Positions 8,075 through 16,151 of a DNA stretch of 64,000 bases are shown piece after piece. Position 1 is the first letter of the stretch. Each line of letters opens with the position of its first letter. The notes beneath the pieces are model-generated. The model was not told where the DNA came from, made no database searches, and saw nothing but the letters and a program-made list of their open reading frames with translations. Both the position numbers and the translations under genes were made by a program. This DNA is from Alistipes sp. (GTDB lineage: Bacteria; Bacteroidota; Bacteroidia; Bacteroidales; Rikenellaceae), in the NCBI GenBank assembly GCA_017555695.1, contig JAFZFX010000005.1:66855-130854 (forward strand), read 5' to 3'.

Positions 8075-8611
8075 GTGGTGAAACTAAAGAGTATATTGGG
8101 CCGATTGACAGCGCTGGCACTTGTGGCTGGTTGTGTGTTGTTGAGTGGATGCATCTTTATGAAGGGTGGCTACTCGCTCTCTGGTGCAAGTATCCCCGAG
8201 GCGGCCAAAACATTCAGCGTGGCCTACTTCCCCAACAATGCGCCTATGGTGTCGCCCACATTGAGTGCAACACTGACCGAGGCGCTTAAGGATAAGTTCT
8301 CGCGCCAGACCAAACTCAAGCAGGTGGAGAGCAATGGCGACTTCGCTTTCGAGGGCGAGATTGTGGGTTATACTTCGGCTACGGCTTCGGTGTCGAGCGA
8401 TAATTATGCGGTATTGAATAGATTGACCATCCGTGTAAAGGTAAGATTCACCAATAATATTGACCCCGACAACTCATTTAACCGTGACTTCTCGGCCTTT
8501 GCCGACTATGAGTCTACCAAGTTGCTCACCGAGGTACAGAGCGAGCTTGATGAGCAGATTGTCGAGGATATTGTAACCGACATATTCCAGGCTGCGGCCT
8601 CAAATTGGTAG
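8075..8611 (+). CDS. lptE: LptE family LPS-assembly lipoprotein
   Basis: A 178-residue lipoprotein: after a hydrophobic signal segment the lipobox LLSGC (Cys about residue 26) is followed by FMKGGYSLSGASIPEAAKTF, the start of the Bacteroidota LptE domain. LptE sits inside the LptD barrel in the outer membrane and helps deliver lipopolysaccharide. The start is GTG at 8075 (a second in-frame GTG lies at 8078). It follows the sigma-54 activator by 33 bases and its stop is 1 base from the next ATG, so tight cotranslation with the downstream gene is likely. Confidence 0.85.
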   Translation: MVKLKSILGRLTALALVAGCVLLSGCIFMKGGYSLSGASIPEAAKTFSVAYFPNNAPMVSPTLSATLTEALKDKFSRQTKLKQVESNGDFAFEGEIVGYTSATASVSSDNYAVLNRLTIRVKVRFTNNIDPDNSFNRDFSAFADYESTKLLTEVQSELDEQIVEDIVTDIFQAAASNW

Positions 8612-8612
8612 T

Positions 8613-9122
8613 ATGAGCGATTTTACAAAAAAAAATAATGACGAAGTTACTGCTCGAATTGTCCTTTCGGCCGAGCAGGTTGAACCTTTGTTGCAGTCGG
8701 AAAGATGGTGCGACAAGAGCCGTGAAAATGGATGTGGTTCAGGAGAAAAGGTGGTGAAACAAGGCTCTGCTGAGGCTGTTAATTCGGTGGTTGAAGAGCT
8801 TTGTGTAAGACCTTTCTTAGAGTGTAAAGAGATTGATATTGAGCGACTTGTAAGGCTAACTTCAGCAGACTTAATTGACCGTTTTCTCTCTACTGAACAC
8901 CATCGTATTGTGGCACAGGAGGGTGAGCCCGACAGCGAGATTGTCGTAGAGCCCGAGTTCGAGGATGAGGAGGATATGGTGAGCGAAGAGCTGGCCGAAG
9001 TATATTTGGCTCAGGGTTTGAAAGATATGGCAAAGGAAACTTATCGCAAATTAAGTTTGGTAAATCCCGAAAAAAGTGTTTACTTTGCGGAACTTATTGA
9101 GAAGATTGACAAAAACGAATAA
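8613..9122 (+). CDS. Conserved hypothetical protein between lptE and secG
   Basis: A 169-residue soluble, acidic protein with no signal peptide. Residues 120-165 contain a helix pair (SEELAEVYLAQGLKDMAKETYRKL) with the spacing of one tetratricopeptide unit; the rest is low-complexity and acidic, including a Glu/Asp-rich stretch near 115. I do not recognise a named family. The ATG lies 1 base after the lptE stop and the gene ends 27 bases before secG, so it is a genuine member of the envelope/export operon. A scaffold role tied to LPS assembly or secretion would be inference from position only. Confidence 0.7.
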   Translation: MSDFTKKNNDEVTARIVLSAEQVEPLLQSERWCDKSRENGCGSGEKVVKQGSAEAVNSVVEELCVRPFLECKEIDIERLVRLTSADLIDRFLSTEHHRIVAQEGEPDSEIVVEPEFEDEEDMVSEELAEVYLAQGLKDMAKETYRKLSLVNPEKSVYFAELIEKIDKNE

Positions 9123-9149
9123 AAATAACAATTAAAATAGTAAAGCTTT

Positions 9150-9515
9150 ATGTTATATTCAATTTGCATTGGACTTATTTTGGTAGCAAGCATCATCCTG
9201 ATTCTTGCAGTTTTGGTGCAGAATCCCAAGAGCGGTATGGCTGCTAACTTCGGTGCAGCTAACCAGGTTATGGGTGTACGCGAGTCTGCCAATATCCTCG
9301 AGAGAACTACTTGGTGGTTGGCTGGTATCATCGTTGCATTGAGCCTCGTTGCTACTGCATCTATGGATGCTGATATGAATGTTGGCAAGATTGGTATCGA
9401 GAACGATGCTAACGCTTTGATGGAGAAGGTTGGTACAACAGCTACTATTCCCCAGGCAGAGGTTCCTGCTTCTGAGGATGTAATTCCTGCTACACCTTTG
9501 CAGCCTGCAAACTAA
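9150..9515 (+). CDS. secG: Preprotein translocase subunit SecG
   Basis: A 121-residue protein with two membrane helices (about residues 1-22 and 51-70) and the SecG signature between them: LVQNPKSGMAANFGAANQVMG. SecG is the small accessory subunit of the SecYEG channel and eases SecA-driven export across the inner membrane. A hydrophilic tail of about 45 residues follows the second helix. It ends the operon started at the HU-like gene and is followed by a strong terminator. Confidence 0.93.
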   Translation: MLYSICIGLILVASIILILAVLVQNPKSGMAANFGAANQVMGVRESANILERTTWWLAGIIVALSLVATASMDADMNVGKIGIENDANALMEKVGTTATIPQAEVPASEDVIPATPLQPAN

Positions 9516-9546
9516 TCAAGCAGAGAGTCCTAAGGATAAAATTTTA

Positions 9547-9582
9547 GAGTCTGCCACCGATGGTGGCGGACTCTTTTTTTTT
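9547..9582 (+). terminator. Rho-independent terminator after secG
   Basis: A hairpin from GAGTC/TGCCACC to GGTGGCGGACTC spans 9547-9573 with a three-base loop and is followed by nine T residues. Confidence 0.93.
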
Positions 9583-9596
9583 GTCTTTTTATTCGT

Positions 9597-9634
9597 AACT
9601 AAATATTTTAGTTGAAAAACTATAAAAAATAGTT
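9597..9634 (+). promoter_or_regulatory. Two inverted repeats, probable BlaI-type operator
   Basis: AACTAAA-TAT-TTTAGTT (9597-9613) is a perfect 7-bp inverted repeat; AACTA-N7-TAGTT (9618-9634) is a second one sharing the AACTA/TAGTT half-site. They lie just upstream of the -7 box of a BlaI-family repressor gene, the usual place for autoregulation by a dimeric winged-helix repressor. A further TAGTT lies at 9651-9655, touching the -7 box. Confidence 0.6.
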
Positions 9635-9654
9635 GTATGTGAAAAAATTTTAGT

Positions 9655-9662
9655 TACCTTTG
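9655..9662 (+). promoter_or_regulatory. -7 promoter box for the blaI-like gene
   Basis: TACCTTTG matches TAnnTTTG exactly and lies 29 bases before the ATG at 9692; a TTG at about 9633-9635 is suitably placed as the -33 element. Confidence 0.7.
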
Positions 9663-9691
9663 TATTACGAAACCTTAAAACCATAAAAGCT

Positions 9692-10048
9692 ATGCAAAAA
9701 TTGACTAACAAAGAGGAGGAGTTGATGCAGTTGTTCTGGCAGAATGGCCCAATGTTCGTCAGGGATGTACTTACGATGTATGACGAGCCCAAACCGCACT
9801 TCAATACCATTTCCACTATGGTGCGTACTCTCGAGACAAAGGGCTTTCTCGACCACGAGGCCTTCGGTAATACCTATCGATATCGCCCCATCATTTCGCA
9901 GGAGGAGTTTTCGAAGGGTGTGTTAGGCAGTGTGGTGAATCGCTATTTCGAGAACTCATACCAGCAGGTTGTTTCGGCTTTGATTAAGGAGGAGAAAATC
10001 TCTATTGAGGAGCTCGAGGAACTTATCCGCAAGGTGCAGAATCAGTAA
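9692..10048 (+). CDS. BlaI/MecI/CopY family transcriptional repressor
   Basis: A 118-residue winged-helix protein: the first 75 residues (LTNKEEELMQLFWQNGPMFV, then HFNTISTMVRTLETKGFLDH) form the DNA-binding domain, and the C-terminal helices (about 80-118) form the dimer interface. Members repress their own operon until a BlaR/MecR-type membrane protease causes their cleavage. The adjacent gene encodes such an M56 protease, and inverted repeats sit over the promoter. In Bacteroidota these pairs are usually not tied to a beta-lactamase, and none is visible here. Confidence 0.9.
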   Translation: MQKLTNKEEELMQLFWQNGPMFVRDVLTMYDEPKPHFNTISTMVRTLETKGFLDHEAFGNTYRYRPIISQEEFSKGVLGSVVNRYFENSYQQVVSALIKEEKISIEELEELIRKVQNQ

Positions 10049-10073
10049 TCGTTAATCTTTAACAGAGAAGGCT

Positions 10074-12014
10074 ATGTTTGACTTCGTGGTATATCTTGCC
10101 GAATCGTCGTTGTGTCTGGCGGCCTTGTATCTTATATATAAGGTGTCGATGAGCTACGAGACGCTTCATAGGTTTAACCGAGTGTTGTTGCTCGGCTCGG
10201 TGGCGCTGTCGGCAGTGTTGCCGTTGTGCAGTGTGAAGATTGTTAAGGAGTATGACCCTGCTCCCACCGTAGCGGCTGTCGAGATTGAGGATATGGTCGT
10301 GGGTGAGGTCTCGGCCTTGACGCTGGGCATTGACTATATATCGTTGCTGAAGGAGACCGTAGTTCTGATTTTCATCTTGGGCGTGGCTTTTATGGTCGTG
10401 CGTATGGCGGTGAGTCTATACTCGGTGTGGCGTCTGGTAAACAGCGGACGAATTAGCGTCATTGCTGATGATGTTACACTTACCGTTGTGGATAACCTCT
10501 CTTCGCCATTCAGTTGGTTTGGCCATATCGTAGTGTCAGAGAGCGATATCGAGCAGTCGCGAGATATGATACTCGCTCACGAGTTGGCGCACATCCGTCT
10601 GCGTCATTCGTGGGATGTGATAGTCATAGATTTGGCCTTATGTCTGTGGTGGTTTAACCCCGCTATGTGGCTGCTGCGTCGTGAGTTGCAGTCTCTGCAC
10701 GAATATCAGGCCGACGAGGCCGTACTCAGTAGCGGTGTAGATGCGAAAACCTATCAAATGTTATTAATAAAAAGAGCAGTCGGCGCAAGACTCCACTCCG
10801 TCGCCAACTGCTTGAATCACAGTAACCTTAAAAACAGAATCACTATGATGTGTAAGAAAAACTCATCGAGGTGGTCGGCAGCCAAGGCGCTGTTTGTACT
10901 GCCAATGGTGGCGGTGTCGTTAGCGGCGACAGCCACAACCGTCTATGTACCTCGCGAAGTACAAGACAAAGTTACGGAAAATTCCGCAAACGAACAACCC
11001 GAAAATGTGAGCGTTGTGAAGATGACGGGTGACGAAATCTATCTCAACGGCAAGAAAATCACCGAAAGTGAGCTCCGCGAAATTGCAGAACTCGGTGCAG
11101 TGACGCTTGAGGCCAGCAAGGATGTTAGAATGGGAGCCGTTAACGACCTGAAAGAAGTGTTGCGCGAGGCAGGCGTAACCAAATTGAGCTATGGTGTAAG
11201 CGAGGATGAACCTATTTATGTAATTGATGGAAAGATTGTTTCTCGTGCTGAAATTGAAAAACTCCCTACAGAGAATATTGGCGATATGCAGATTTATAAA
11301 AATAAGAGCGAGTTGCCCAAGGAGTTAAATATTTCGGAAGAGGATGCAAAGAATGGTGTTGTTGTAATAAAGACCAAAAAGGCTGGAGAAGAGCGTAATG
11401 GTACTATGACACATATTCAAACTATCTCTTTGGTTGGTTCAGAACCGAAACCAGAGCCGAAGTCGGAGCAATATGAACAAACAAAGAAGGAGTTTCAAGC
11501 TCTGTTTGCTGAATTGGAAAAGAAGATAGACGCATTAGGTTCACAGCAAGAGGAACTTGCAAAGAATCCCGAACTATTGAAGCAGCAGGAGGCTGTACTT
11601 ATGCAGATGTCTAAAGAGTTGGAGGCGTTGCAGGAGAGATTGTACAAAATTGCTGAGGCAGAGGTAAAAGAGGCTAAGTCCGAGTCGGAGGAGAATACGC
11701 CATATCTTATGGTAGAGAAGATGCCTACTTTTAAGGGTGGTAACATGAACGATTTTTGTAATTGGGTGCAGAGCAATGTGAAGTACCCCAAGGAGGCTAT
11801 GGATAAGTCTATTCAGGGTAGAGTAGTATTCTCGTTTGTTGTTGAGAGGGATGGCTCGATGTCAGAGTTTGAAGTGTTGCAGTCGCCCGACAAAATTTTG
11901 GCCGACGAGGTTGAGCGCGTATTCAAGACCTCGCCCAAGTGGGAGCCCGGTGAGCAAGCGGGCGAGAAGGTGCGAGTAAAATATACTGTACCAGTTGTAT
12001 TCCAAGTGAATTAA
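10074..12014 (+). CDS. BlaR1-like M56 metallopeptidase fused to plug-like and TonB domains
   Basis: A 646-residue membrane protein. The N-terminal 290 residues have about four membrane helices and the zinc protease motif HELAH (169-173), as in BlaR1/MecR1. The penicillin-binding sensor domain of BlaR1 is absent. Instead there is a periplasmic part with a receptor plug-like segment (YVIDGKIVSRAEIEKLPTEN, about 382-401), a Gln/Glu-rich helical stretch (about 465-535, likely coiled coil) and a C-terminal TonB domain (about 550-646, NVKYPKEAMDKSIQGRVVF). It lies 25 bases after the BlaI-like gene, so the pair forms a sensor-protease/repressor system. The signal is unknown; the TonB domain suggests contact with the outer membrane. 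Confidence 0.88.
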   Translation: MFDFVVYLAESSLCLAALYLIYKVSMSYETLHRFNRVLLLGSVALSAVLPLCSVKIVKEYDPAPTVAAVEIEDMVVGEVSALTLGIDYISLLKETVVLIFILGVAFMVVRMAVSLYSVWRLVNSGRISVIADDVTLTVVDNLSSPFSWFGHIVVSESDIEQSRDMILAHELAHIRLRHSWDVIVIDLALCLWWFNPAMWLLRRELQSLHEYQADEAVLSSGVDAKTYQMLLIKRAVGARLHSVANCLNHSNLKNRITMMCKKNSSRWSAAKALFVLPMVAVSLAATATTVYVPREVQDKVTENSANEQPENVSVVKMTGDEIYLNGKKITESELREIAELGAVTLEASKDVRMGAVNDLKEVLREAGVTKLSYGVSEDEPIYVIDGKIVSRAEIEKLPTENIGDMQIYKNKSELPKELNISEEDAKNGVVVIKTKKAGEERNGTMTHIQTISLVGSEPKPEPKSEQYEQTKKEFQALFAELEKKIDALGSQQEELAKNPELLKQQEAVLMQMSKELEALQERLYKIAEAEVKEAKSESEENTPYLMVEKMPTFKGGNMNDFCNWVQSNVKYPKEAMDKSIQGRVVFSFVVERDGSMSEFEVLQSPDKILADEVERVFKTSPKWEPGEQAGEKVRVKYTVPVVFQVN

Positions 12015-12041
12015 TATCATCCTAACATAAGTATGATGAAG

Positions 12042-12084
12042 GTGGGTTGTTTGACTCTTGAGTCGAACAGCCCACTATATTTTT
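12042..12084 (+). terminator. Terminator after the M56-TonB gene
   Basis: GTGGG-TGTT-GACTC pairs with GAGTC-AACA-CCCAC (12042-12075, single mismatches between blocks), followed by TATATTTTT. It lies between two convergent genes. Confidence 0.8.
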
Positions 12085-12101
12085 GGATAAATGCTTTGGG
12101 G

Positions 12102-13421
12102 TTATCTCTCTGCCTTGTCGTAGATTTTGTTCAGACGGCCTGACATAAGGTATTGTAATGCTCCGCGCAGGAACATATACGACGAAAAGGCCAGCCATAG
12201 GGCGTTGTTGCCAATAAATGGCTCAAATGCATAGAAGAGTGCAAAGTAGGCGATGGTAGAGAGAACCATTGAGTCGCGCATAATGCGTGACTGCGTTGCG
12301 CCCACCATAATACCATCCATTACGAAAGGCATAGCAGCCGCCAAAGGAATGGCGATAATCCAGCCAATATAGCGTCCTGCATAGTCGAGCAGTAGGTTGG
12401 CATCGGCCGAGTCGCTGATAAAGAGCGACAGCAGTTCGCGCCACCAGCCGATATAGATACCAATGTATATAACGGCCACCACCAGACACCAGATGACGCA
12501 CTTCTTAACGGCATCGCGTAGCGAAGGCTGATCCTTGGCACCGATGAAACGGCCCGTGAGCGCTTCGGCGGCAAAGGCAAAACCATCGTTCATATAAGAG
12601 AAGAGCGTGAAAAGCTGCAGCAGAATGGTGTTTACGGCCAAGATGTTGTCGTCGCCCATTCGCGCCGATGCGGCGGTAAAGAATGTGTAGGTGGCAACGA
12701 TGCAGAGCGTGCGGATGATGATGTCGCGGTTGATAAGGAAAAACTCCTTCATAGCCTGCATATCGAGTACCTCACTGAGTGTCACCTTGACAAAGCCTTT
12801 GCGGAACTTCCACCAGGTGATTACAATTGTAGCGATGACGCCCGTCCATTGTGCCACAACCGAGGCGTAGGCTATGCCCACGATACCCATATCGAGCGGA
12901 AAGGCGAAAAAGAGGCTACAGACGATGTGGATGATGTTTACTGTGACGGCCACAATCATTGGGATGATAGCGTTCTGCATACCCGTCAGCCAGCCGTTAA
13001 GGCCAAAGAGTAACACTCCCGCAGGAACGGCCCAAATGCGCGCAAAGAAGTACTCGGCCACCATATCGTTGCCATTCATTATGGCCAGTGCGCCCAGACC
13101 CAGCGGTCGTTGGAAAATCAGCGCCACAAGGCCTACAACGAGCGATACGGCTACGGCTCGAGCCAGCATAAGCGTAGTAGTACGGCTGTCGCCTGCACCG
13201 AAGGCTTGCGCCGTGAGTCCGCTTGTGCCCATACGGATGAAACTGCAATTCCAGTAGATGAAGTTGAAAATCGATACTCCGATGGCCAGTGCGCCAATGG
13301 TCGATACCGAGTCGTTAAGATGACCGGCAATCATAGTGCCTGCGATACCCATAATCGGAACAGTGATGTTCGATATGATGTTGGGTAGCGCTATTCGCAA
13401 TATTTCGCGATTCATTCCCAT
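12102..13421 (-). CDS. MATE family efflux transporter
   Basis: About 439 residues with twelve predicted membrane helices; the start NREILRIALPNIISNITVPIMG is typical of the Bacteroidales MATE group (DinF/NorM-like). MATE proteins export cationic drugs or metabolites using Na+ or H+ gradients. The open frame extends 41 codons upstream of 13421, but a -7 box (TATATTTG, 13443-13450) lies in that extension and the family start is at MGMNREIL, so 13421 is chosen (13415 is equally possible). It is divergent from the pseudouridine synthase gene. Substrate unknown. Confidence 0.9.
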   Translation of the reverse strand: MGMNREILRIALPNIISNITVPIMGIAGTMIAGHLNDSVSTIGALAIGVSIFNFIYWNCSFIRMGTSGLTAQAFGAGDSRTTTLMLARAVAVSLVVGLVALIFQRPLGLGALAIMNGNDMVAEYFFARIWAVPAGVLLFGLNGWLTGMQNAIIPMIVAVTVNIIHIVCSLFFAFPLDMGIVGIAYASVVAQWTGVIATIVITWWKFRKGFVKVTLSEVLDMQAMKEFFLINRDIIIRTLCIVATYTFFTAASARMGDDNILAVNTILLQLFTLFSYMNDGFAFAAEALTGRFIGAKDQPSLRDAVKKCVIWCLVVAVIYIGIYIGWWRELLSLFISDSADANLLLDYAGRYIGWIIAIPLAAAMPFVMDGIMVGATQSRIMRDSMVLSTIAYFALFYAFEPFIGNNALWLAFSSYMFLRGALQYLMSGRLNKIYDKAER

Positions 13422-13442
13422 CGTGCTAAACTTTTTGTGGGT

Positions 13443-13450
13443 CAAATATA
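13443..13450 (-). promoter_or_regulatory. -7 promoter box for the MATE gene
   Basis: On the minus strand this reads TATATTTG, an exact TAnnTTTG match 21 bases upstream of the chosen ATG. It rules out the longer N-terminus. Confidence 0.7.
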
Positions 13451-13545
13451 CGAAATATTCTGTTTCCTTTGAACTTAATAGTGGTGTATAATGTTTTTTA
13501 TGAACGAAATGGCTGAAGAGTTGCGGTGGATAAGAAAATTTCAAT

Positions 13546-13553
13546 TACCTTTG
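13546..13553 (+). promoter_or_regulatory. -7 promoter box for the pseudouridine synthase gene
   Basis: TACCTTTG at 13546-13553, with TTG at 13521-13523 as a possible -33 element. It supports a start at 13575 rather than the upstream in-frame ATG at 13491. Confidence 0.65.
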
Positions 13554-13574
13554 CCGATGCAAATTAGAAAAACT

Positions 13575-14816
13575 ATGAGAAATACAAAACAAGACTCAGC
13601 AATGGCCCTTTCGCGTTTCGGTCGCGATAAGCGTGAGCGCACTTCGGCCACAAAGGTTGAGCGTAATCCCCGCCCTCGCCGTGAGGCCGATAACGAGGGA
13701 TATGCGGCACGCGGAGGCCGCAATGAATTCAGTGGTGCCAAGAAGCGCACATCTTATAATCCGAACTTCTCGGAGGATAACCGCCTGAAGGGTCGTGGTG
13801 AGCGTCAGTATGGCGAGCGCAGCTATGGTGAGCGTCAGTCAAATGACCGCAATTATGGCGAGCGTAGCTACGGCGAGCGCAATTATGGCGAGCGTTCTTT
13901 CTCACAGGAGCGTGGCCAGGGTGCATCTCGTCAGAAGCCTGCACAGCGCGGTGGCTCATCGGAGTTTCGTCGTGAGGGCGGCTTTGGTGGCGGCAAGAAG
14001 TTCTCTTCACAGAAGCCATCAGGTCAGGGTGGTCGTAAGTTTGCTCCCCGCCGTGAGCAGTCGGAGCGCTCTTATCCCCGCTACAATCCCTCGAAGCAGA
14101 TGGGCGATATGCGTTTGAACCGCTTTTTGGCGCAGTCGGGTTTGTGCTCGCGTCGTGAGGCTGATGACTTCATCACAGCAGGTTTGGTAACTGTAAACGG
14201 CGTTATCGTAACAGAGCTCGGTACAAAGGTGCGTCCTTCAGATGAGGTGAAGTTCAACGATTCGAAGGTGCAGGGCGAGAAGAAGGTATACTTGGTGCTT
14301 AACAAGCCCAAGGGTTATGTGACTTCACTCGAGGATCCCCACAACGACAAGACCGTTATGGAGTTGGTTAAGAGTGCCTGCACAGAGCGTATCTACCCCG
14401 TAGGTCGTCTGGATAAGAACTCACTCGGTCTGTTGCTCTTTACTAACGATGGCGATGTAACACGCCTGCTTACTCACCCCTCGCAGGAGAAGAAGAAGGT
14501 TTATCAGGTAACACTCGACAAGCCCCTCACTCGTGCCGATATGGAGCAGATTACAGAGGGTATCACTCTCGAGGATGGCGAGATTTATGCCGATGAGATT
14601 GCCTATGTAGGTGAGAGCAAGAAGGAGATTGGTATCGAGATTCACTCAGGCCGTAACCGTATCGTGCGTCGTATCTTCGAGCACTTGGGTTACTCGGTGC
14701 AGAAACTCGATAGAGTATACTACGCTGGTATCACAAAGAAGAACCTCAAGCGCGGTCAGTGGCGTTTCCTCACTCGTGAGGAGGTGGATCGTTTGAAGAG
14801 CGGTCGCTACGAGTAA
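13575..14816 (+). CDS. rRNA pseudouridine synthase (RsuA/RluB family) with Arg-rich repeat extension
   Basis: A 413-residue protein. The C-terminal 235 residues are a standard RsuA/RluB enzyme: an S4 RNA-binding domain starting at Met179 (MRLNRFLAQSGLCSRREADD) and the catalytic GRLDKNSLGLLLFTNDG, with the nucleophile Asp near residue 280. These enzymes isomerise a uridine in 16S or 23S rRNA. The first 178 residues are low complexity, rich in Arg, Gly, Ser, Tyr and Glu, with repeated YGER/SYGER units (about 79-109), probably a disordered RNA-binding tail. Such extensions occur in Bacteroidales homologues. The start is set by the promoter and by the hydrophilic N-terminus MRNTKQDS. Confidence 0.9.
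   Translation: MRNTKQDSAMALSRFGRDKRERTSATKVERNPRPRREADNEGYAARGGRNEFSGAKKRTSYNPNFSEDNRLKGRGERQYGERSYGERQSNDRNYGERSYGERNYGERSFSQERGQGASRQKPAQRGGSSEFRREGGFGGGKKFSSQKPSGQGGRKFAPRREQSERSYPRYNPSKQMGDMRLNRFLAQSGLCSRREADDFITAGLVTVNGVIVTELGTKVRPSDEVKFNDSKVQGEKKVYLVLNKPKGYVTSLEDPHNDKTVMELVKSACTERIYPVGRLDKNSLGLLLFTNDGDVTRLLTHPSQEKKKVYQVTLDKPLTRADMEQITEGITLEDGEIYADEIAYVGESKKEIGIEIHSGRNRIVRRIFEHLGYSVQKLDRVYYAGITKKNLKRGQWRFLTREEVDRLKSGRYE
13809..13899 (+). repeat. Short coding repeat encoding YGER/SYGER units
   Basis: Degenerate copies of a TATGGCGAGCG-type unit, spaced by 12-24 bases, encode repeated Tyr-Gly-Glu-Arg in the N-terminal extension of the pseudouridine synthase. They are in frame and divergent at third positions, so maintained as protein repeats. 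Confidence 0.7.
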
Positions 14817-14842
14817 AAGGTTTTCTCACATAATACAAAACA

Positions 14843-14880
14843 AAACGGCAGTGATTATCAAATCGCTGCCGTTTGTCTTT
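14843..14880. terminator. Bidirectional terminator between pseudouridine synthase and C11 peptidase genes
   Basis: AAACGGCAG (14843-14851) pairs with CTGCCGTTT (14866-14874) and the stem continues inward with TGATT/AATCG. T-rich sequence follows on the plus strand and A-rich sequence precedes it, so it can serve both convergent genes. Confidence 0.88.
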
Positions 14881-14898
14881 TATATCGCTTTAGTGAGC

Positions 14899-16116
14899 TT
14901 AATTCGTAGCCTTGTACCACGCAGTCTTGGCGTAGTCCTCACGATAGTGGATTGATGGTGCCGAGGTGCTCAAGCCGCAGAATGTGCTGATGGGGTAGAG
15001 TCCCGAATTGTTGCCATAGTTGCTCCAAAACCTATCGAGCGTATATTTGCATACTACGGTACGCTCCAACTGTGTTCTGAACTTCGCAAGCAGAGTTTCG
15101 TCAGCAGAGTAGGCTTCGATGTAGTCTGCCAAATCGAAGAATGTATGCTGTCGTTGTCCCTCAAAAGTCTGCAGATCAGCGGCATTGTACTCCTGCGTTG
15201 TGCCGTTGTTGATGGCCTTCACGCATCGAGCCAATTCGTCAAGCTCAGCGCAGTCGATAAGCGCTACTGAACCCGAATAACCCTTGGTCGATTCATAGAA
15301 GGTGTTGAAGTTTTCGCACACCTGCTGTAGGCTATACTCCTTGTTGGCAATCATCATATGTGGCAAGCATAGGTTGTATGGGAAACCTACGCTCATAATC
15401 TCGCAGGGTGAGCCAATCAGATAGTTGGCGTTGTCGCGCATTTCGTACATCGCCTCCACATTGCCCATAAAGCAGGCGTCGAATATTATATACTCAAACT
15501 TTACGCCTGTCGATGCCAAAGCCTCCGAGAGTGTAGTGATGTCGAAAGCGTTGCTTGTCGAGGGTGAATAGGTCTCGCCGAAATAGCGGGTGGGGTTGTC
15601 ACTCTCGTTCTTCTTCCACAGATTCTCGTAGATGAGTCGCTGTTGCGGTGTCGCTGCAGAGAGAGAAAATGTCTCAACTAAAGGCACCCACGCTGTTGAG
15701 TGACCTGCCATCACGAGTGAATACTTCTCGGCAGGAGCAAGGCGTATAATCTCATTGAAATAGTAACTCAAGTCGTCGCCCGTAACCTCGTCGGGAAGCT
15801 GGTATGTAGCCAAAATCTCCTCCTCGCATAGGCTGTTGTCGTAGGTCAGCTCGATGATGTTAGCCATCTTGCGGTCGGTGGGCTGGAAGAAGAGAATTAC
15901 ACGGCTGTCGCCTTTGCAACCCTGTCGGATGGCATCTTTTGCATCGGAGATGTTGTTGTAGAATGCCAGGCGGAGCGACGAGCCCGTAAAATAAAATATA
16001 TGTGTGTGAGGCGTAGGTCTATCCTCGGGCAGTGTATCGTCGTCCTTGCTGCAAGATGGTAGCGCAAAGAGGGTGATGCTCGCCCAGAGCAGTATGAATA
16101 GGTGTCTAAAATTCAT
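14899..16116 (-). CDS. Clostripain-family (C11) cysteine peptidase lipoprotein
   Basis: A 405-residue protein with a signal peptide and lipobox ending LPSC (Cys22), followed by Asp and Ser. The two C11 signatures are present: GHSTAW with the catalytic His (His139) and IIFDACFMGNVE with the catalytic Cys (Cys215). C11 peptidases cleave after Lys or Arg. In gut Bacteroidales such lipoproteins are attached to the outer membrane and activated by self-processing. This one is probably cotranscribed with DUF4919, dapA and ligA (35-base gap to the gene before it). The protein substrate is unknown. Confidence 0.88.
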   Translation of the reverse strand: MNFRHLFILLWASITLFALPSCSKDDDTLPEDRPTPHTHIFYFTGSSLRLAFYNNISDAKDAIRQGCKGDSRVILFFQPTDRKMANIIELTYDNSLCEEEILATYQLPDEVTGDDLSYYFNEIIRLAPAEKYSLVMAGHSTAWVPLVETFSLSAATPQQRLIYENLWKKNESDNPTRYFGETYSPSTSNAFDITTLSEALASTGVKFEYIIFDACFMGNVEAMYEMRDNANYLIGSPCEIMSVGFPYNLCLPHMMIANKEYSLQQVCENFNTFYESTKGYSGSVALIDCAELDELARCVKAINNGTTQEYNAADLQTFEGQRQHTFFDLADYIEAYSADETLLAKFRTQLERTVVCKYTLDRFWSNYGNNSGLYPISTFCGLSTSAPSIHYREDYAKTAWYKATN

Positions 16117-16151
16117 TGTCGTTTGGTTTACGGTTGCCTCACATAAGGCTA

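Noticed and set aside
12102..13544. MATE gene start at 13544
   Set aside because: The extension lies upstream of a -7 box and does not match the family; 13421 is the likely start.
13809..13899. Possible CRISPR-like repeat
   Set aside because: The units are short, in-frame, and without unique spacers of even length; they encode protein repeats. No CRISPR array or cas gene was seen in the window.
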